A DNA stretch of 36,036 nucleotides, from contig JABDDT010000028.1 of the NCBI GenBank assembly GCA_013287475.1, positions 1 to 36,036 of the forward strand. Direction: 5' to 3'. Below are positions 1-8,429 of the stretch, piece by piece. The translations under genes were made by a program, and so were the position numbers. How positions within the stretch are numbered: the first letter of the stretch is position 1; the number at the start of each line of letters is the position of its first letter. The notes under the pieces were generated by a model, which was given only the letters and a program-made list of their open reading frames with translations, was not told where the DNA came from and searched no databases. The stretch comes from Bacteroidota bacterium. Lineage in GTDB: Bacteria > Bacteroidota > Bacteroidia > Chitinophagales > Chitinophagaceae.

Positions 1-1379
1 ATCATGGCAATACATAAAAGCGCTCCGAGAATTGGCACCAGAGGTACCAATGGAGTTCTGAATGGACGCGGATGATCCGGATCGGCTTTCCTCATTATAA
101 TAATGCCGACACAAACCAATGCGAAGGCAAGCAATGTTCCGATACTTGTCAGGTCGCCGGTTATATCGCCCGGTAAAAGTGTGGCAATAGATCCGACAAA
201 AAGAAATAACAACGTATTTGATTTATAAGGAGTCCTGAATTTAGGATGCAGGTCTGAAAATACTTTAGGCAACAGACCATCACATGACATAGAATAGAAT
301 ACCCTGCTCTGACCCAGGAGCATTACCAGGATAACAGAGGAAAAGCCGGCCAGGATTCCGACTGTAACCCATTTGGCAAGCCAGTGATAATTCGTCATAT
401 AGGTTTCAATTGCATAAGCAACAGAAGCTTCTTTGCCAGCACGTACAAAATCTGTATAAGGAGCAACTCCAGTCAAAACCCAGGAAAACAACACATATAA
501 TATTGTACAAATAACCAGAGATCCAAGAATCCCGACTGGCATGTCCTTTTTAGGATTTTTCGCTTCCTGCGCAGCAGTTGATACGGCATCGAAACCTATA
601 AAAGCAAAAAATACGATGGCTGCGCCGCGCAGGACACCACCCCAGCCGTGACGGAAAAAGTTAGTATACGTATATTCATTTCCGTTAGGGAGAATGGCGG
701 GTTTGGCATCTGCCGGTATCATATACGGATGATGATTTGCAGGATTGATAAACTGCCAGCCAATTGCAATGAACAGTAAAACTATGGATACCTTCACGAT
801 CACGATAATCGAATTCACAATTGCAGATTCCTGTGTGCCTTTTATGAGCAGAAGGGAAAGTGCCAGTAGAATAAATAAAGATGGGATATTCAAAATGCCG
901 TGATGCATAACACCATGTGAATCCAGTAAACTTTCAAAGGGTGAATGACACCACTGATAAGGTATCCTGTTATCAAATAATTTATTGAGGAACTCACTCC
1001 AGGCAATGGATACTGTTGCAGCGCCCAGGGCGTATTCTAAAACGAGGGCCCATCCGATAATCCAGGCCACGATTTCACCCATGGTTGCATAAGCATATGT
1101 ATATGCGCTGCCCGCAATTGGGATCATAGATGCAAATTCTGCATAACAGAGACCGGCAAAAGCGCATCCGACAGCTGCAACGATAAATGAAACGGTAACA
1201 GCAGCACCAGCGTGACCACCGGCAGCGGCTGCAGTTCTCACAAACAAACCGGCGCCAATAATTGCGCCGATACCCAAAGCAATAAGATTCCCGGGACCAA
1301 GGGTTCTTTTCAGGCTTTTTTCAGAATCAGCGGCCTGGGCTAAAAGAGAATTTAAAGTCTTTTTTCTGAACAAGCTCAT
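1..1379 (-). CDS. APC-superfamily amino-acid permease (C-terminus cut by window edge)
   Basis: Reading the minus strand from ATG at 1379 gives an uninterrupted frame of 459 codons that runs off the left edge. The start is MSLFRKKTLNSLLAQAADSE. It is followed by the APC-family first-helix signature LIALGIGAIIGAGLFVR, where the unwound Gly-rich segment binds the substrate amino acid. Further hydrophobic helices follow, including a segment reading FFAFIGFDAVSTAAQEAKNP, typical of the cationic-amino-acid transporter (CAT/YfnA) branch. I infer an inner-membrane amino-acid importer or exchanger of about 12 helices; the substrate cannot be read from the sequence. It is divergent from the symporter at 1581, with a heptad repeat array between them. 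Only the last helices should be missing. Confidence 0.9.
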   Translation of the reverse strand, partial: MSLFRKKTLNSLLAQAADSEKSLKRTLGPGNLIALGIGAIIGAGLFVRTAAAAGGHAGAAVTVSFIVAAVGCAFAGLCYAEFASMIPIAGSAYTYAYATMGEIVAWIIGWALVLEYALGAATVSIAWSEFLNKLFDNRIPYQWCHSPFESLLDSHGVMHHGILNIPSLFILLALSLLLIKGTQESAIVNSIIVIVKVSIVLLFIAIGWQFINPANHHPYMIPADAKPAILPNGNEYTYTNFFRHGWGGVLRGAAIVFFAFIGFDAVSTAAQEAKNPKKDMPVGILGSLVICTILYVLFSWVLTGVAPYTDFVRAGKEASVAYAIETYMTNYHWLAKWVTVGILAGFSSVILVMLLGQSRVFYSMSCDGLLPKVFSDLHPKFRTPYKSNTLLFLFVGSIATLLPGDITGDLTSIGTLLAFALVCVGIIIMRKADPDHPRPFRTPLVPLVPILGALLCIAM

Positions 1380-1465
1380 AAGCCTATTTTGATTAGGAAT
1401 GATAATTATAAAGCTTGTAAAGTAAACAAATATTCTATTCGCTGTGCAATTTAATAAGTCGTGAT

Positions 1466-1555
1466 GCTGAAGGCTTAAGGCTTAAAGCGTAAAGCTAAAA
1501 GCCTTAAGCCTTACGCCTTACGCTTTTCGCCTTGTGCTTTAAGCCTCAAGCTTTC
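1466..1555. repeat. Heptad array, GC every 7 bp, 13 units
   Basis: Thirteen consecutive heptads each begin with GC, at 1466, 1473, 1480, 1487, 1494, 1501, 1508, 1515, 1522, 1529, 1536, 1543 and 1550, without a phase slip. The first five are purine-rich (GCTTAAG, GCGTAAA) and the rest are of the complementary type (GCCTTAC, GCTTTAA), so the halves can also pair as a hairpin. The array fills the space between two divergent transporter genes. Confidence 0.85.
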
Positions 1556-1580
1556 TTTACATTGCAGAGTAAATAAGATC

Positions 1581-2807
1581 ATGAAAAAACCCGGACTAAC
1601 CACATGGATTATTATTGCGATGCTTGCAGGCATTGCAGCCGGATTGTTGATTCATTATACGGCAGGGGTCTATTGGGTTGAACATTTTTCAGATGGCATG
1701 TCCATACTGACAGATATTTTTCTGCGGCTTATAAAAATGATTATTGCCCCTCTTGTTTTTTCGACCCTGGTAACAGGTATTGCCAAATTAGGTGATACGA
1801 AGGCAGTTGGCAGAATCGGTGCAAAAACACTTGTATGGTTCCTGGGCGCATCTCTCATATCCCTGATATTGGGCCTGCTTATAATGAATATCCTGAATCT
1901 CGGTAATAATCTGCACTTTCCGGTACCTGACGTTTCCGAAGCAGGGCATCTCGAAAATGGACCTCTTACTTTCAAAACTTTTATCACACATGTATTTCCG
2001 AGAAGTTTTACGGAAGCAATGACCAACAATGAAATATTGCAGATCGTTGTATTTGCAATCTTTTTCGGAATTGCTACTGCAGCAATTGGTGAAAAAGGGA
2101 AAATTTTCATCAGGGCGCTGGATTCGTTAACCGACATTATTCTGAAAATAACTGGTTATATAATGAATTTTGCACCCATTGCTGCTTTTGCTGCTGTATC
2201 AGCCATTCTTTCATTGAAGGGACCTGAATTATTAATTACCTATGGGAAATTTATCCTGGTATTTTATATGAGTATTCTTTTGCTCTGGTTGCTGCTGGCG
2301 GGCATCAGCTATTTATGGATCGGGAAAAAAGTTTTTGTAATTCTGAGAAACGTAAAAGATCAGGTTTTACTGGCATTCACAACAGCCAGTTCTGAAGCGG
2401 CTTTTCCCCGGCTTATTGAAGAACTTGAGAAGTCAGGCTGTCCAAGGAAAATTGTAAGTTTTGTTTTGCCACTGGGATATTCATTCAACCTGGACGGGAG
2501 TATGTTGTATATGGGATTTTCATCTCTTTTCATTGCGCAGGCTTATGGAATGCATCTTTCGTTCAGTACGCAGATCACCATGCTGTTGGTGCTGATGCTT
2601 ACAAGTAAGGGGATTGCAGGTGTGCCACGCGCTGCAATGGTCGTTATAGCAGGAACTCTCTCCATGTTTCATATTCCTCAACAGGGTTTATTGCTCCTGC
2701 TCGGAATAGATCAGATACTGGACATGGCCAGAAGCGCTACGAATGTGGTAGGAAATAGTCTGGCTTCAGCTGTAATATGCAAAATGGAAGGGGTATTGGA
2801 AACATGA
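1581..2807 (+). CDS. Dicarboxylate/amino-acid:cation symporter (DAACS, GltP/DctA family)
   Basis: This is a 408-residue inner-membrane symporter of normal family length. Near the N-terminus FLRLIKMIIAPLVFSTLVTG is the classic DAACS helix. The core carries the re-entrant hairpin serine motif TTASSEAAFPRL (near 260-272) and the unwound helix LPLGYSFNLDGSMLYM, where NMDGT-like residues bind Na+ and substrate. The C-terminal ATNVVGNSLAS corresponds to the Asp/Asn substrate-binding helix. The SSEAAFPRL form resembles DctA-type C4-dicarboxylate carriers more than glutamate carriers, but I would not assign a substrate. It uses the ATG at 1581, 25 bp beyond the heptad array. No consensus promoter was found, and the array itself occupies the promoter position. 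Confidence 0.93.
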   Translation: MKKPGLTTWIIIAMLAGIAAGLLIHYTAGVYWVEHFSDGMSILTDIFLRLIKMIIAPLVFSTLVTGIAKLGDTKAVGRIGAKTLVWFLGASLISLILGLLIMNILNLGNNLHFPVPDVSEAGHLENGPLTFKTFITHVFPRSFTEAMTNNEILQIVVFAIFFGIATAAIGEKGKIFIRALDSLTDIILKITGYIMNFAPIAAFAAVSAILSLKGPELLITYGKFILVFYMSILLLWLLLAGISYLWIGKKVFVILRNVKDQVLLAFTTASSEAAFPRLIEELEKSGCPRKIVSFVLPLGYSFNLDGSMLYMGFSSLFIAQAYGMHLSFSTQITMLLVLMLTSKGIAGVPRAAMVVIAGTLSMFHIPQQGLLLLLGIDQILDMARSATNVVGNSLASAVICKMEGVLET

Positions 2808-2895
2808 AGTCCCCTTTTCATTTCATTATTTGCTTTTAAATCTTAATTTGGCGACCGGTCCTGTTAAAAACGTGGTCCGTGCATAAAGCTTCACT

Positions 2896-3588
2896 ATGGA
2901 TATTCTTTTAGCAATCACTTTCAGGGACCTGCTTAACCCGGAATTTTATATTAATAATGGCGGTCTCTGGGTAATGCTTTTTATTGTTTTTGCTGAAACG
3001 GGCCTGATGGTTGGCTTTTTTCTTCCGGGTGACAGTCTGCTTTTCGTTGCGGGTATTTATAGCCAGAAACTTATAGATAAACTGATTCCCGGAGGAACCG
3101 GCAGTGATTTCATGAATATCATCATTCTCTGGATATTGGTTTCTTTTTGCGGAGTACTTGGAAATATGGTGGGATACTGGTTTGGCAAAAAAAGCGGGCA
3201 TTATCTGTTTCAGCGAAAAGACAGTTTCCTGTTTAAGAAAAAATATCTTTTTGACGCGAAAGGCTTTTATGATAAACACGGTGGGCAGGCTATTGTGTTT
3301 GCACGTTTTCTGCCCATTATACGAACTTTTGCTCCAATCGTTGCGGGTATCGTACAGATGGAAAAAAGGAAATTCATGCTTTATAATGTGATTGGTTGTG
3401 TTTCCTGGGTATTCCTCATGTTATTTGCAGGCCATTACCTGGATAAATTCTTTATAAAGAAATTTAATTTTGATCTTAAGAAACACCTTGAAATTATTGT
3501 AATCGGCATTGTATTAATTACTACGCTGCCCGTATTGTATAAAATGTTTTTTGGTAAAAAACCAAGTTCAAATACGGAAGAGATTTAA
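2896..3588 (+). CDS. DedA-family (SNARE-associated/VTT domain) membrane protein
   Basis: This 230-residue integral membrane protein shows the DedA signatures in order: FAETGLMVGFFLPGDSLLF near the N-terminus, GYWFGKKSGHYLF in the middle, then a KHGGQAIVFARFLPIIRTFAP segment with the conserved Arg and Pro residues, followed by the GxxxWV-type helix. DedA proteins affect membrane-lipid (undecaprenyl or phospholipid) translocation and envelope homeostasis; which lipid this one handles is not visible. The stop codon is 2 bp from the start of the MFS gene, so the two are almost certainly co-transcribed and translationally coupled. Confidence 0.93.
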   Translation: MDILLAITFRDLLNPEFYINNGGLWVMLFIVFAETGLMVGFFLPGDSLLFVAGIYSQKLIDKLIPGGTGSDFMNIIILWILVSFCGVLGNMVGYWFGKKSGHYLFQRKDSFLFKKKYLFDAKGFYDKHGGQAIVFARFLPIIRTFAPIVAGIVQMEKRKFMLYNVIGCVSWVFLMLFAGHYLDKFFIKKFNFDLKKHLEIIVIGIVLITTLPVLYKMFFGKKPSSNTEEI

Positions 3589-3590
3589 TT

Positions 3591-4835
3591 ATGAACCTGC
3601 CAGTTGTTAAACGTAATACCGGTTTATTCAGTCTCGCGGTGATCGTTGCTGCCCTGGGTTATTTTGTTGACATCTACGACCTCCTGCTTTTTACAGTGGT
3701 TAAAAAAGAGTCCATGCTACAGGTGGGCGCAACGGATGCCAGCCTGCTGGCCGACAGTAGCCGGGTGATTAACTGGCAAATGATTGGCCTGCTGCTGGGA
3801 GGTATCTGCTGGGGAATGCTGGCGGATAAGAAAGGACGGCTCTCAGTTCTTTTTGGGTCCATCATACTTTACTCGGTAGCCAATTTTCTGACAGCCTATA
3901 TCCATACTGTGGATCAGTATGCGCTTTGTCGTTTTGTAGCCGGTCTGGGCCTGGCCGGTGAATTAGGTGCCGGCATCACCCTGGTAAGCGAACTTCTTCC
4001 AAAAGAAAAAAGAGGTATTGGAACTTCCATGGTAGCAGGTATTGGGCTCATTGGAGCCGTTGTGGCATATTATACTTATCAGTTTACAAAAGACTGGAGA
4101 TTATGTTATAAGATTGGCGGGGTGCTGGGTATGGTTTTACTTGTATTGAGGATCAGCGTTGCTGAATCGGGTATGTTCATGGAAGTAAAACAGCGGGCAG
4201 TTTCAAGAGGCAATTTTTTTATGTTTTTTACCAATGCCAGGCGTTTCAGGAAATATCTGAACGCAATCCTGATCGGGCTCCCTACCTGGTATGTTATCGG
4301 GATACTGATAAATCAGAGTGACAGATTTGCAAAATCTATGTATGGAAGTACAAGCCTTGATTCAGGACGGTCTATCATGTTTGCCTATGTTGCCATTTCG
4401 ATAGGCGATATCCTGGTCGGGTTTATTTGCCAGTGGTTTAAAAGCCGAAAAAAAGGTCTTTTGGTGTTCTATATCCTCTGCCTGATATTCGGATTTCTAT
4501 TTTTCTCCCCGATTAATAATAAGGACTCCACCATGTATTTCTTTAGTGCCATGTTGGGATTTTCCACGGGATTCTGGGCCATTTTTGTGACAATGGGAGC
4601 TGAGCAGTTTGGAACCAACCTGCGCGCAACTGCAGCAACCACCATTCCCAATATGGTACGCGGATCATTGCCCCTTCTGAACCTGCTTTTCCTGAATCTC
4701 TTTCAAAAAAACTGGGGATGGACCCTTGTCGGAAGTGGAATTATAACCGGGATCATCGTGATGCTTATAACTTTTACAGCATTTTACTTTACGGAAGAAA
4801 CCTTTCATAAAGACCTGAATTATATCGAACTATAG
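3591..4835 (+). CDS. Major facilitator superfamily transporter
   Basis: A 414-residue protein with about 12 hydrophobic helices. The loop between helices 2 and 3 has the MFS motif GMLADKKGRLSVLFGS. Helix 4 reads RFVAGLGLAGELGAGITLVSE and is followed by the ELLPKEKRG loop, as in the sugar-porter and metabolite:H+ symporter groups. The second half has a degenerate copy of the loop motif (CQWFKSRKKG). The substrate is unknown. It starts 2 bp after dedA, so the expression unit is dedA plus this gene. It may export or import a small organic acid or sugar; no neighbouring catabolic gene narrows this. Confidence 0.9.
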   Translation: MNLPVVKRNTGLFSLAVIVAALGYFVDIYDLLLFTVVKKESMLQVGATDASLLADSSRVINWQMIGLLLGGICWGMLADKKGRLSVLFGSIILYSVANFLTAYIHTVDQYALCRFVAGLGLAGELGAGITLVSELLPKEKRGIGTSMVAGIGLIGAVVAYYTYQFTKDWRLCYKIGGVLGMVLLVLRISVAESGMFMEVKQRAVSRGNFFMFFTNARRFRKYLNAILIGLPTWYVIGILINQSDRFAKSMYGSTSLDSGRSIMFAYVAISIGDILVGFICQWFKSRKKGLLVFYILCLIFGFLFFSPINNKDSTMYFFSAMLGFSTGFWAIFVTMGAEQFGTNLRATAATTIPNMVRGSLPLLNLLFLNLFQKNWGWTLVGSGIITGIIVMLITFTAFYFTEETFHKDLNYIEL

Positions 4836-4865
4836 CGCTGTTCTGGTCTTCGTAGTCCGAATCCC

Positions 4866-4873
4866 TATCTTCG
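4866..4873 (+). promoter_or_regulatory. Near-consensus Bacteroidota -7 element (TATCTTCG)
   Basis: One mismatch to TAnnTTTG. It lies 31 bp before the ATG chosen at 4905, the same distance seen for efp, fusA and comA in this window, which supports both the promoter and that start. I could not find a clear TTTG upstream element. Confidence 0.45.
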
Positions 4874-4904
4874 CGCCTTATTTTTATTGCAAATACTTTT
4901 ATTG

Positions 4905-5927
4905 ATGAAATTCCTGATCATCCGCTTTTCTTCCATAGGTGATATTGTTCTAACTACGCCTGTTATCAGGTGTATTAAAAAACAGGTTCCCGATGCGGAA
5001 ATTCATTATCTCACCAAATCGACTTATCTGCAAATCCTTTCTTCCAATCCTTATATTGATAAAGTTCACTTCCTTGAACAAAGCCTTCTGGCGGTTATCA
5101 AAGAATTAAAAAGAGAAAATTTCGACTTTATTATTGACCTGCATCATAATCTTCGTTCAATGAAAGTGAAGGATGCATTGAAAGTCAAATCCTATTCATA
5201 CGATAAACTCAATGTCAGGAAATGGATCTATACGAATTTAAAATGGAACCTTCTTCCTGACCTGCATATTGTAGATCGTTACATGAATACAGTAAGTGAC
5301 TTTGGTGTAAAAAATGACGGAGCGGGGCTGGATTATTTTATTGCGAAGGAAGATATCATCAATGAATCAGATATACCCACTTCGCATTCAGCGGGATATA
5401 TTGGCGTAGTGATTGGCGCTGCCCTAAACACTAAAAAATATCCTTTCCATCATGTGAAAAAACTCTGTGAATTACTGGATCATCCCATTATATTACTCGG
5501 GGGACTCGAAGATGCTGATGAAGGTGATCGCATTGCAGCATCTGATAAGATTAAAATTTATAATGCCTGTGGAAAATTTGGTTTGAATGAATCTGCCGAC
5601 CTGGTCCGCCGTGCAAAACTGGTTGTGACCAATGATACAGGACTTATGCATATTGCTGCTGCATATAAAAGGCCTGTTATTTCTTTATGGGGAAATACCG
5701 TACCGCAATTTGGGATGTATCCTTATTATGGCAGCAATTTTTTGGAGCGAGTGGATGGAGCGGACAAAAATCTTCCTTATGAAATCATTGAAATAAAAAA
5801 TCTCTGGTGCAGACCCTGTTCAAAAATAGGATATGACGTATGCCCCCTGGGTCACTTTAAATGCATGGAAAAGATTGATCCGGAAAAAGTAGTTGCTCAG
5901 ATCCAGGCCCGGCTCTCGGCTATTTGA
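4905..5927 (+). CDS. Glycosyltransferase family 9 (heptosyltransferase-like)
   Basis: A 340-residue cytosolic or peripheral GT-B fold enzyme. The N-terminus KFLIIRFSSIGDIVLTTPV is the GT9 nucleotide-sugar fold start. The C-terminal half has LVVTNDTGLMHIAAAYKRPVISLWG, the ADP-heptose-binding DTGLMH signature, and the end has the family's cysteine-rich segment (CRPCSKIGYDVCPLGHFKCM). GT9 enzymes transfer heptose to lipid A-core or related glycans. In Bacteroidota the sugar and acceptor are often unknown. The frame can open earlier at a TTG (4887), but that lies in the leader; ATG 4905 places the Rossmann strand directly at the N-terminus. Its last 8 bases overlap the convergent gene ending at 5920. 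Confidence 0.92.
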   Translation: MKFLIIRFSSIGDIVLTTPVIRCIKKQVPDAEIHYLTKSTYLQILSSNPYIDKVHFLEQSLLAVIKELKRENFDFIIDLHHNLRSMKVKDALKVKSYSYDKLNVRKWIYTNLKWNLLPDLHIVDRYMNTVSDFGVKNDGAGLDYFIAKEDIINESDIPTSHSAGYIGVVIGAALNTKKYPFHHVKKLCELLDHPIILLGGLEDADEGDRIAASDKIKIYNACGKFGLNESADLVRRAKLVVTNDTGLMHIAAAYKRPVISLWGNTVPQFGMYPYYGSNFLERVDGADKNLPYEIIEIKNLWCRPCSKIGYDVCPLGHFKCMEKIDPEKVVAQIQARLSAI

Positions 5928-6489
5928 TATGTTGTCCTGTCCACGTGCCATCTTTATTGAAAACATTATATCCCACGATGGAGTCGAAGCATAAATATTT
6001 TCCGTCCCAAACTCCTTTCACATCGAAATGATTATAAATTCCAGTAGCAGCTTTTACATACGAGCCTGTCCATTCTCCTGTTGAATCAAATGTCAGCATG
6101 AGCTGTTGTGTTGCAACGGAAATATAACCTATAAGATCGTCGGTATTGTTAAAAATGTACAAACCTTTCCAGGATGGGTTTTTAGGATGATATTCGTTAT
6201 GGTACATCGGATTCAATGTTTTGTTCACATCCGGATTCAATTCATAATGATTTAACGGGTTGATGGTACTGTTAAATTCGGGATTGATATCATTGTTATG
6301 GGCTGGATTGATATTCCAGTTATATTTTGGATTGATATTTGAATTTTTTTCCGGATTTATCGTACTGTTGAATGTGGGACTAAGGTTAATATCCACTTTT
6401 GGATCGTGATTATTATTCAGGGCCTGGGAGTAAACATGGGCCTGAAACAAAAATGCAGTGAGCAGGCACGGGAGTAAATTTTTTTTCAT
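5920..6489 (-). CDS. Secreted Asn-Pro octapeptide-repeat protein, copy 1
   Basis: I do not recognise this family. ATG 6489 is chosen over an upstream in-frame ATG (6540) because it opens a clean signal peptide (MKKNLLPCLLTAFLFQAHVYS) and gives 189 residues, exactly the length of the paralogue next door. After the signal comes a run of about seven 8-residue repeats of the form [IL]NPxxNxx: INPEKNSN, INPKYNWN, INPAHNND, INPEFNST, INPLNHYE, LNPDVNKT, LNPMYHNE. A C-terminal domain of about 85 residues rich in aromatic beta-type strands follows (WKGLYIFNN, GYISVATQQLMLTFD, GTWTGQHIK). It is probably periplasmic or outer-surface. The 3' end overlaps the glycosyltransferase by 8 bp tail to tail. Confidence 0.85.
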   Translation of the reverse strand: MKKNLLPCLLTAFLFQAHVYSQALNNNHDPKVDINLSPTFNSTINPEKNSNINPKYNWNINPAHNNDINPEFNSTINPLNHYELNPDVNKTLNPMYHNEYHPKNPSWKGLYIFNNTDDLIGYISVATQQLMLTFDSTGEWTGSYVKAATGIYNHFDVKGVWDGKYLCFDSIVGYNVFNKDGTWTGQHIK

Positions 6490-6561
6490 TCGTAATTTTT
6501 CTATGGTTCTAAAGAACTTTGGGTCGGGTCGGTGGTTCAAAATACAATTAATATCCGGGTT

Positions 6562-7131
6562 TTACTTAACATGAATATGCGTCCATTTGCCTGACTTGTC
6601 AAACAGGTTGTATCCGGACTGGCTATCGAAACAAAGGAACATTCCTGTCCATACTCCGAAAAGCGTAAAATAATTGTACATCATCCTGCCGGCTTTCACA
6701 TAATATCCATTCCAGGTGCCACTGTTGTCAAAGGAAAGCATTACGTTTTGAGTGGCCACTGAAATATATCCAAAGATCTGATTCGAATCATTAAATAAAA
6801 ATAAGCCCTTCCAGGTACCTGTGGAAGGCCGAAGTCCTTTCATGATCACCGGATTCAGCACATCATTCGATTGCGGATTCAGCTGCATGTTGATCATGGG
6901 ATTTATGGCGGAATTCAAAGTTGGATTCACTGAATTTTCCTTCAGGGGATTCATGTTCCAGTTTGAAGACGGATTGATGGAAAGATTACTATCCGGGTTA
7001 ATTTCTTTGTTGATATAAGGATTCAGGTTGGCGTCTTTTTTCGGATCATGGCCTTTAAATGCCAGGTCGTTCTGGGCCAGTAACCCTGAACCTGAAAACA
7101 ATAAGACCGTCAAAATCACTATTCCTCGCAT
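6562..7131 (-). CDS. Secreted Asn-Pro octapeptide-repeat protein, copy 2
   Basis: A 189-residue paralogue of the gene ending at 5920, lying 72 bp upstream of it on the same strand, so a tandem duplication. It has a signal peptide (MRGIVILTVLLFSGSGLLAQ), then octads LNPYINKE, INPDSNLS, INPSSNWN, MNPLKENS, VNPTLNSA, INPMINMQ, LNPQSNDV and LNPVIMKG. The C-terminal domain matches copy 1 position by position (WKGLFLFND, GYISVATQNVMLSFDNSGTW, FLCFDSQSGYNLFDKSGKW). Repeats within and between copies keep I/L-N-P but vary elsewhere, so the octads are old and selected. Function unknown. No consensus promoter seen upstream. Confidence 0.85.
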   Translation of the reverse strand: MRGIVILTVLLFSGSGLLAQNDLAFKGHDPKKDANLNPYINKEINPDSNLSINPSSNWNMNPLKENSVNPTLNSAINPMINMQLNPQSNDVLNPVIMKGLRPSTGTWKGLFLFNDSNQIFGYISVATQNVMLSFDNSGTWNGYYVKAGRMMYNYFTLFGVWTGMFLCFDSQSGYNLFDKSGKWTHIHVK

Positions 7132-7260
7132 ACGAATAACGGGTTGTTATAACGTTGGATTCAATGCGACTTTTCGCCGGATACGAGGATAAAATTAGGG
7201 AAAATGTAAAGAAAGGGTAAAGGTAATATGAGGGGTTGATATTGTCAATAGACTTAATAA

Positions 7261-7438
7261 GCCTAAAGCTTAAAGCCCAAAGCCTAAAACTTCTTTTTAG
7301 ATCTCCGAATTTTAAATTTTTAATAATCGCTTTGGTTTTAGGCTTTAGGCTTTAGGCTTTAGGCTTTGAGCTTGGAAAAGTTTTGGGCTTTAAGCTTTAA
7401 GCCTTCGGCTTTGAAAAGCATTAAGCTTTCAGCGTAGC
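7261..7438 (-). repeat. Heptad repeat element with oriented core (copy 1)
   Basis: One arm on the plus strand holds GCCTAAA, GCTTAAA, GCCCAAA and GCCTAAA (GC at 7261, 7268, 7275, 7282). The other holds GCTTTAG-type heptads (GC at 7342, 7349, 7356, 7363, 7370, then 7387, 7394, 7401, 7408 and 7418, 7425, 7432). Between them, at 7283-7306 read on the minus strand, lies a 24-bp core (starts GGAGATCTAAAA, ends GTTTTAGG) identical to that at 20081-20104. On the minus strand the element begins inside the last codons of mdh; its GCTTAA supplies the final Ala and the stop. Confidence 0.88.
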
Positions 7439-8356
7439 AAGAACGTCGTTCATGTTTCTCACAGCATCAGCACTTTTTACAAATAATCCTTTTTCGTCTG
7501 CATTGAGCTCGAAAGGAATGATTTTTTCCCATCCGTTTTTTCCGATCGTAACAGGTACTCCCAGGCAGATATCTTTCTGACCATATTCACCATCCAGGGA
7601 AACACAGCAGGTAAATAGTTTCTTTTCATCCCTTACAATGGATTCCACCAGGGCTGCACCTGCCGCACCAGGTGCGTACCATGCAGATGTTCCAATAAGT
7701 TTGGTGAGGGTGGCGCCGCCAACCATTGTGTCAGCGACGATTTGTTTTTGTTTTTCTTCGGAAAGAAGTTTGGTAACAGGAATACTGTTCCAAGTAGCAA
7801 ACCGGATCAGGGGAATCATAGTGGTATCTCCGTGACCCCCGATTACAAGGGCGTTTAAATCTGCAGGACTGCATCCCAGATGCTGGCTGAGCTGATATTT
7901 AAATCTTGCACTATCCAGCGTGCCTCCCATTCCGATGATCCTCTCCTTGGGTAAGCCTGTTGCTTTTAAAGTAAGATATGTCATCGTATCCATCGGATTA
8001 CTGATGATGATCAGAATAGCTTCAGGCGAATATTTCAGAATATTATCTGTAACATTTTTCACAATACCTGCATTCGTACCGATAAGTTCTTCCCTTGTCA
8101 TGCCGGGTTTACGGGGGAGCCCTGAAGTAATGACAACAACCCTGCTGCCGGATGTTTTTGAATAATCATTTGTACTGCCGCTTACCCGGGTATCAAAACC
8201 CAAAAGGGTTGCAGATTGCATGATATCCTGGGCCTTTCCTTCCGAAAGTCCTTCTTTGATATCGAGTAATACGAGCTCTTCTGCAAGTTCTTTACGGGCA
8301 ATATTATCAGCACAGGTTGCACCTACGGCGCCTGCACCTACAACAGTAACTTTCAT
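7421..8356 (-). CDS. mdh: Malate dehydrogenase (LDH-like MDH type)
   Basis: A 311-residue cytosolic TCA-cycle enzyme, NAD-dependent, interconverting malate and oxaloacetate. Visible features are the Rossmann loop GAGAVG (7-12), Asp32 at the end of beta-2 for NAD(H), and the mobile loop GLPRKPGMTREE with Arg82 and Arg88 binding the dicarboxylate. Arg82 at the specificity position marks MDH rather than lactate dehydrogenase. Asp148/Arg151 (TLDSARF) and the catalytic His175 in GGHGDTTM complete the active site. Length is normal. A TAACTTTG promoter sits upstream. The 3' end merges into the heptad element, giving a Lys-Ala-stop terminus. Confidence 0.97.
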   Translation of the reverse strand: MKVTVVGAGAVGATCADNIARKELAEELVLLDIKEGLSEGKAQDIMQSATLLGFDTRVSGSTNDYSKTSGSRVVVITSGLPRKPGMTREELIGTNAGIVKNVTDNILKYSPEAILIIISNPMDTMTYLTLKATGLPKERIIGMGGTLDSARFKYQLSQHLGCSPADLNALVIGGHGDTTMIPLIRFATWNSIPVTKLLSEEKQKQIVADTMVGGATLTKLIGTSAWYAPGAAGAALVESIVRDEKKLFTCCVSLDGEYGQKDICLGVPVTIGKNGWEKIIPFELNADEKGLFVKSADAVRNMNDVLATLKA

Positions 8357-8397
8357 CGGAAATTATTTAAAACGTTTGATGATAATTTAAAGCGTGG

Positions 8398-8405
8398 CAA
8401 AGTTA
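8398..8405 (-). promoter_or_regulatory. -7 promoter element of mdh (TAACTTTG)
   Basis: An exact TAnnTTTG match on the minus strand, ending 41 bp before the mdh ATG. No good TTTG at the -33 position. It directly adjoins the ATGGGTT-type heptad array. Confidence 0.55.
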
Positions 8406-8429
8406 GGGTGCGACATTCAATTGTGGTTA

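Noticed and set aside
4840..4885. tRNA-like fragment (TCGTAGTCCGAATCCC)
   Set aside because: No cloverleaf, no acceptor stem and no CCA context; it is a short coincidence before the glycosyltransferase promoter.
7342..7369. Telomere-type repeat or chromosome end (TTTAGGC runs)
   Set aside because: The units are degenerate, internal, and flanked by ordinary genes on both sides; many similar arrays occur within 36 kb.
7920..8165. Open frames antisense to mdh and, elsewhere, antisense to fusA, rpsG, accC and ispH
   Set aside because: They overlap strongly conserved genes in full, have no start signals, and look like shadows of codon usage.
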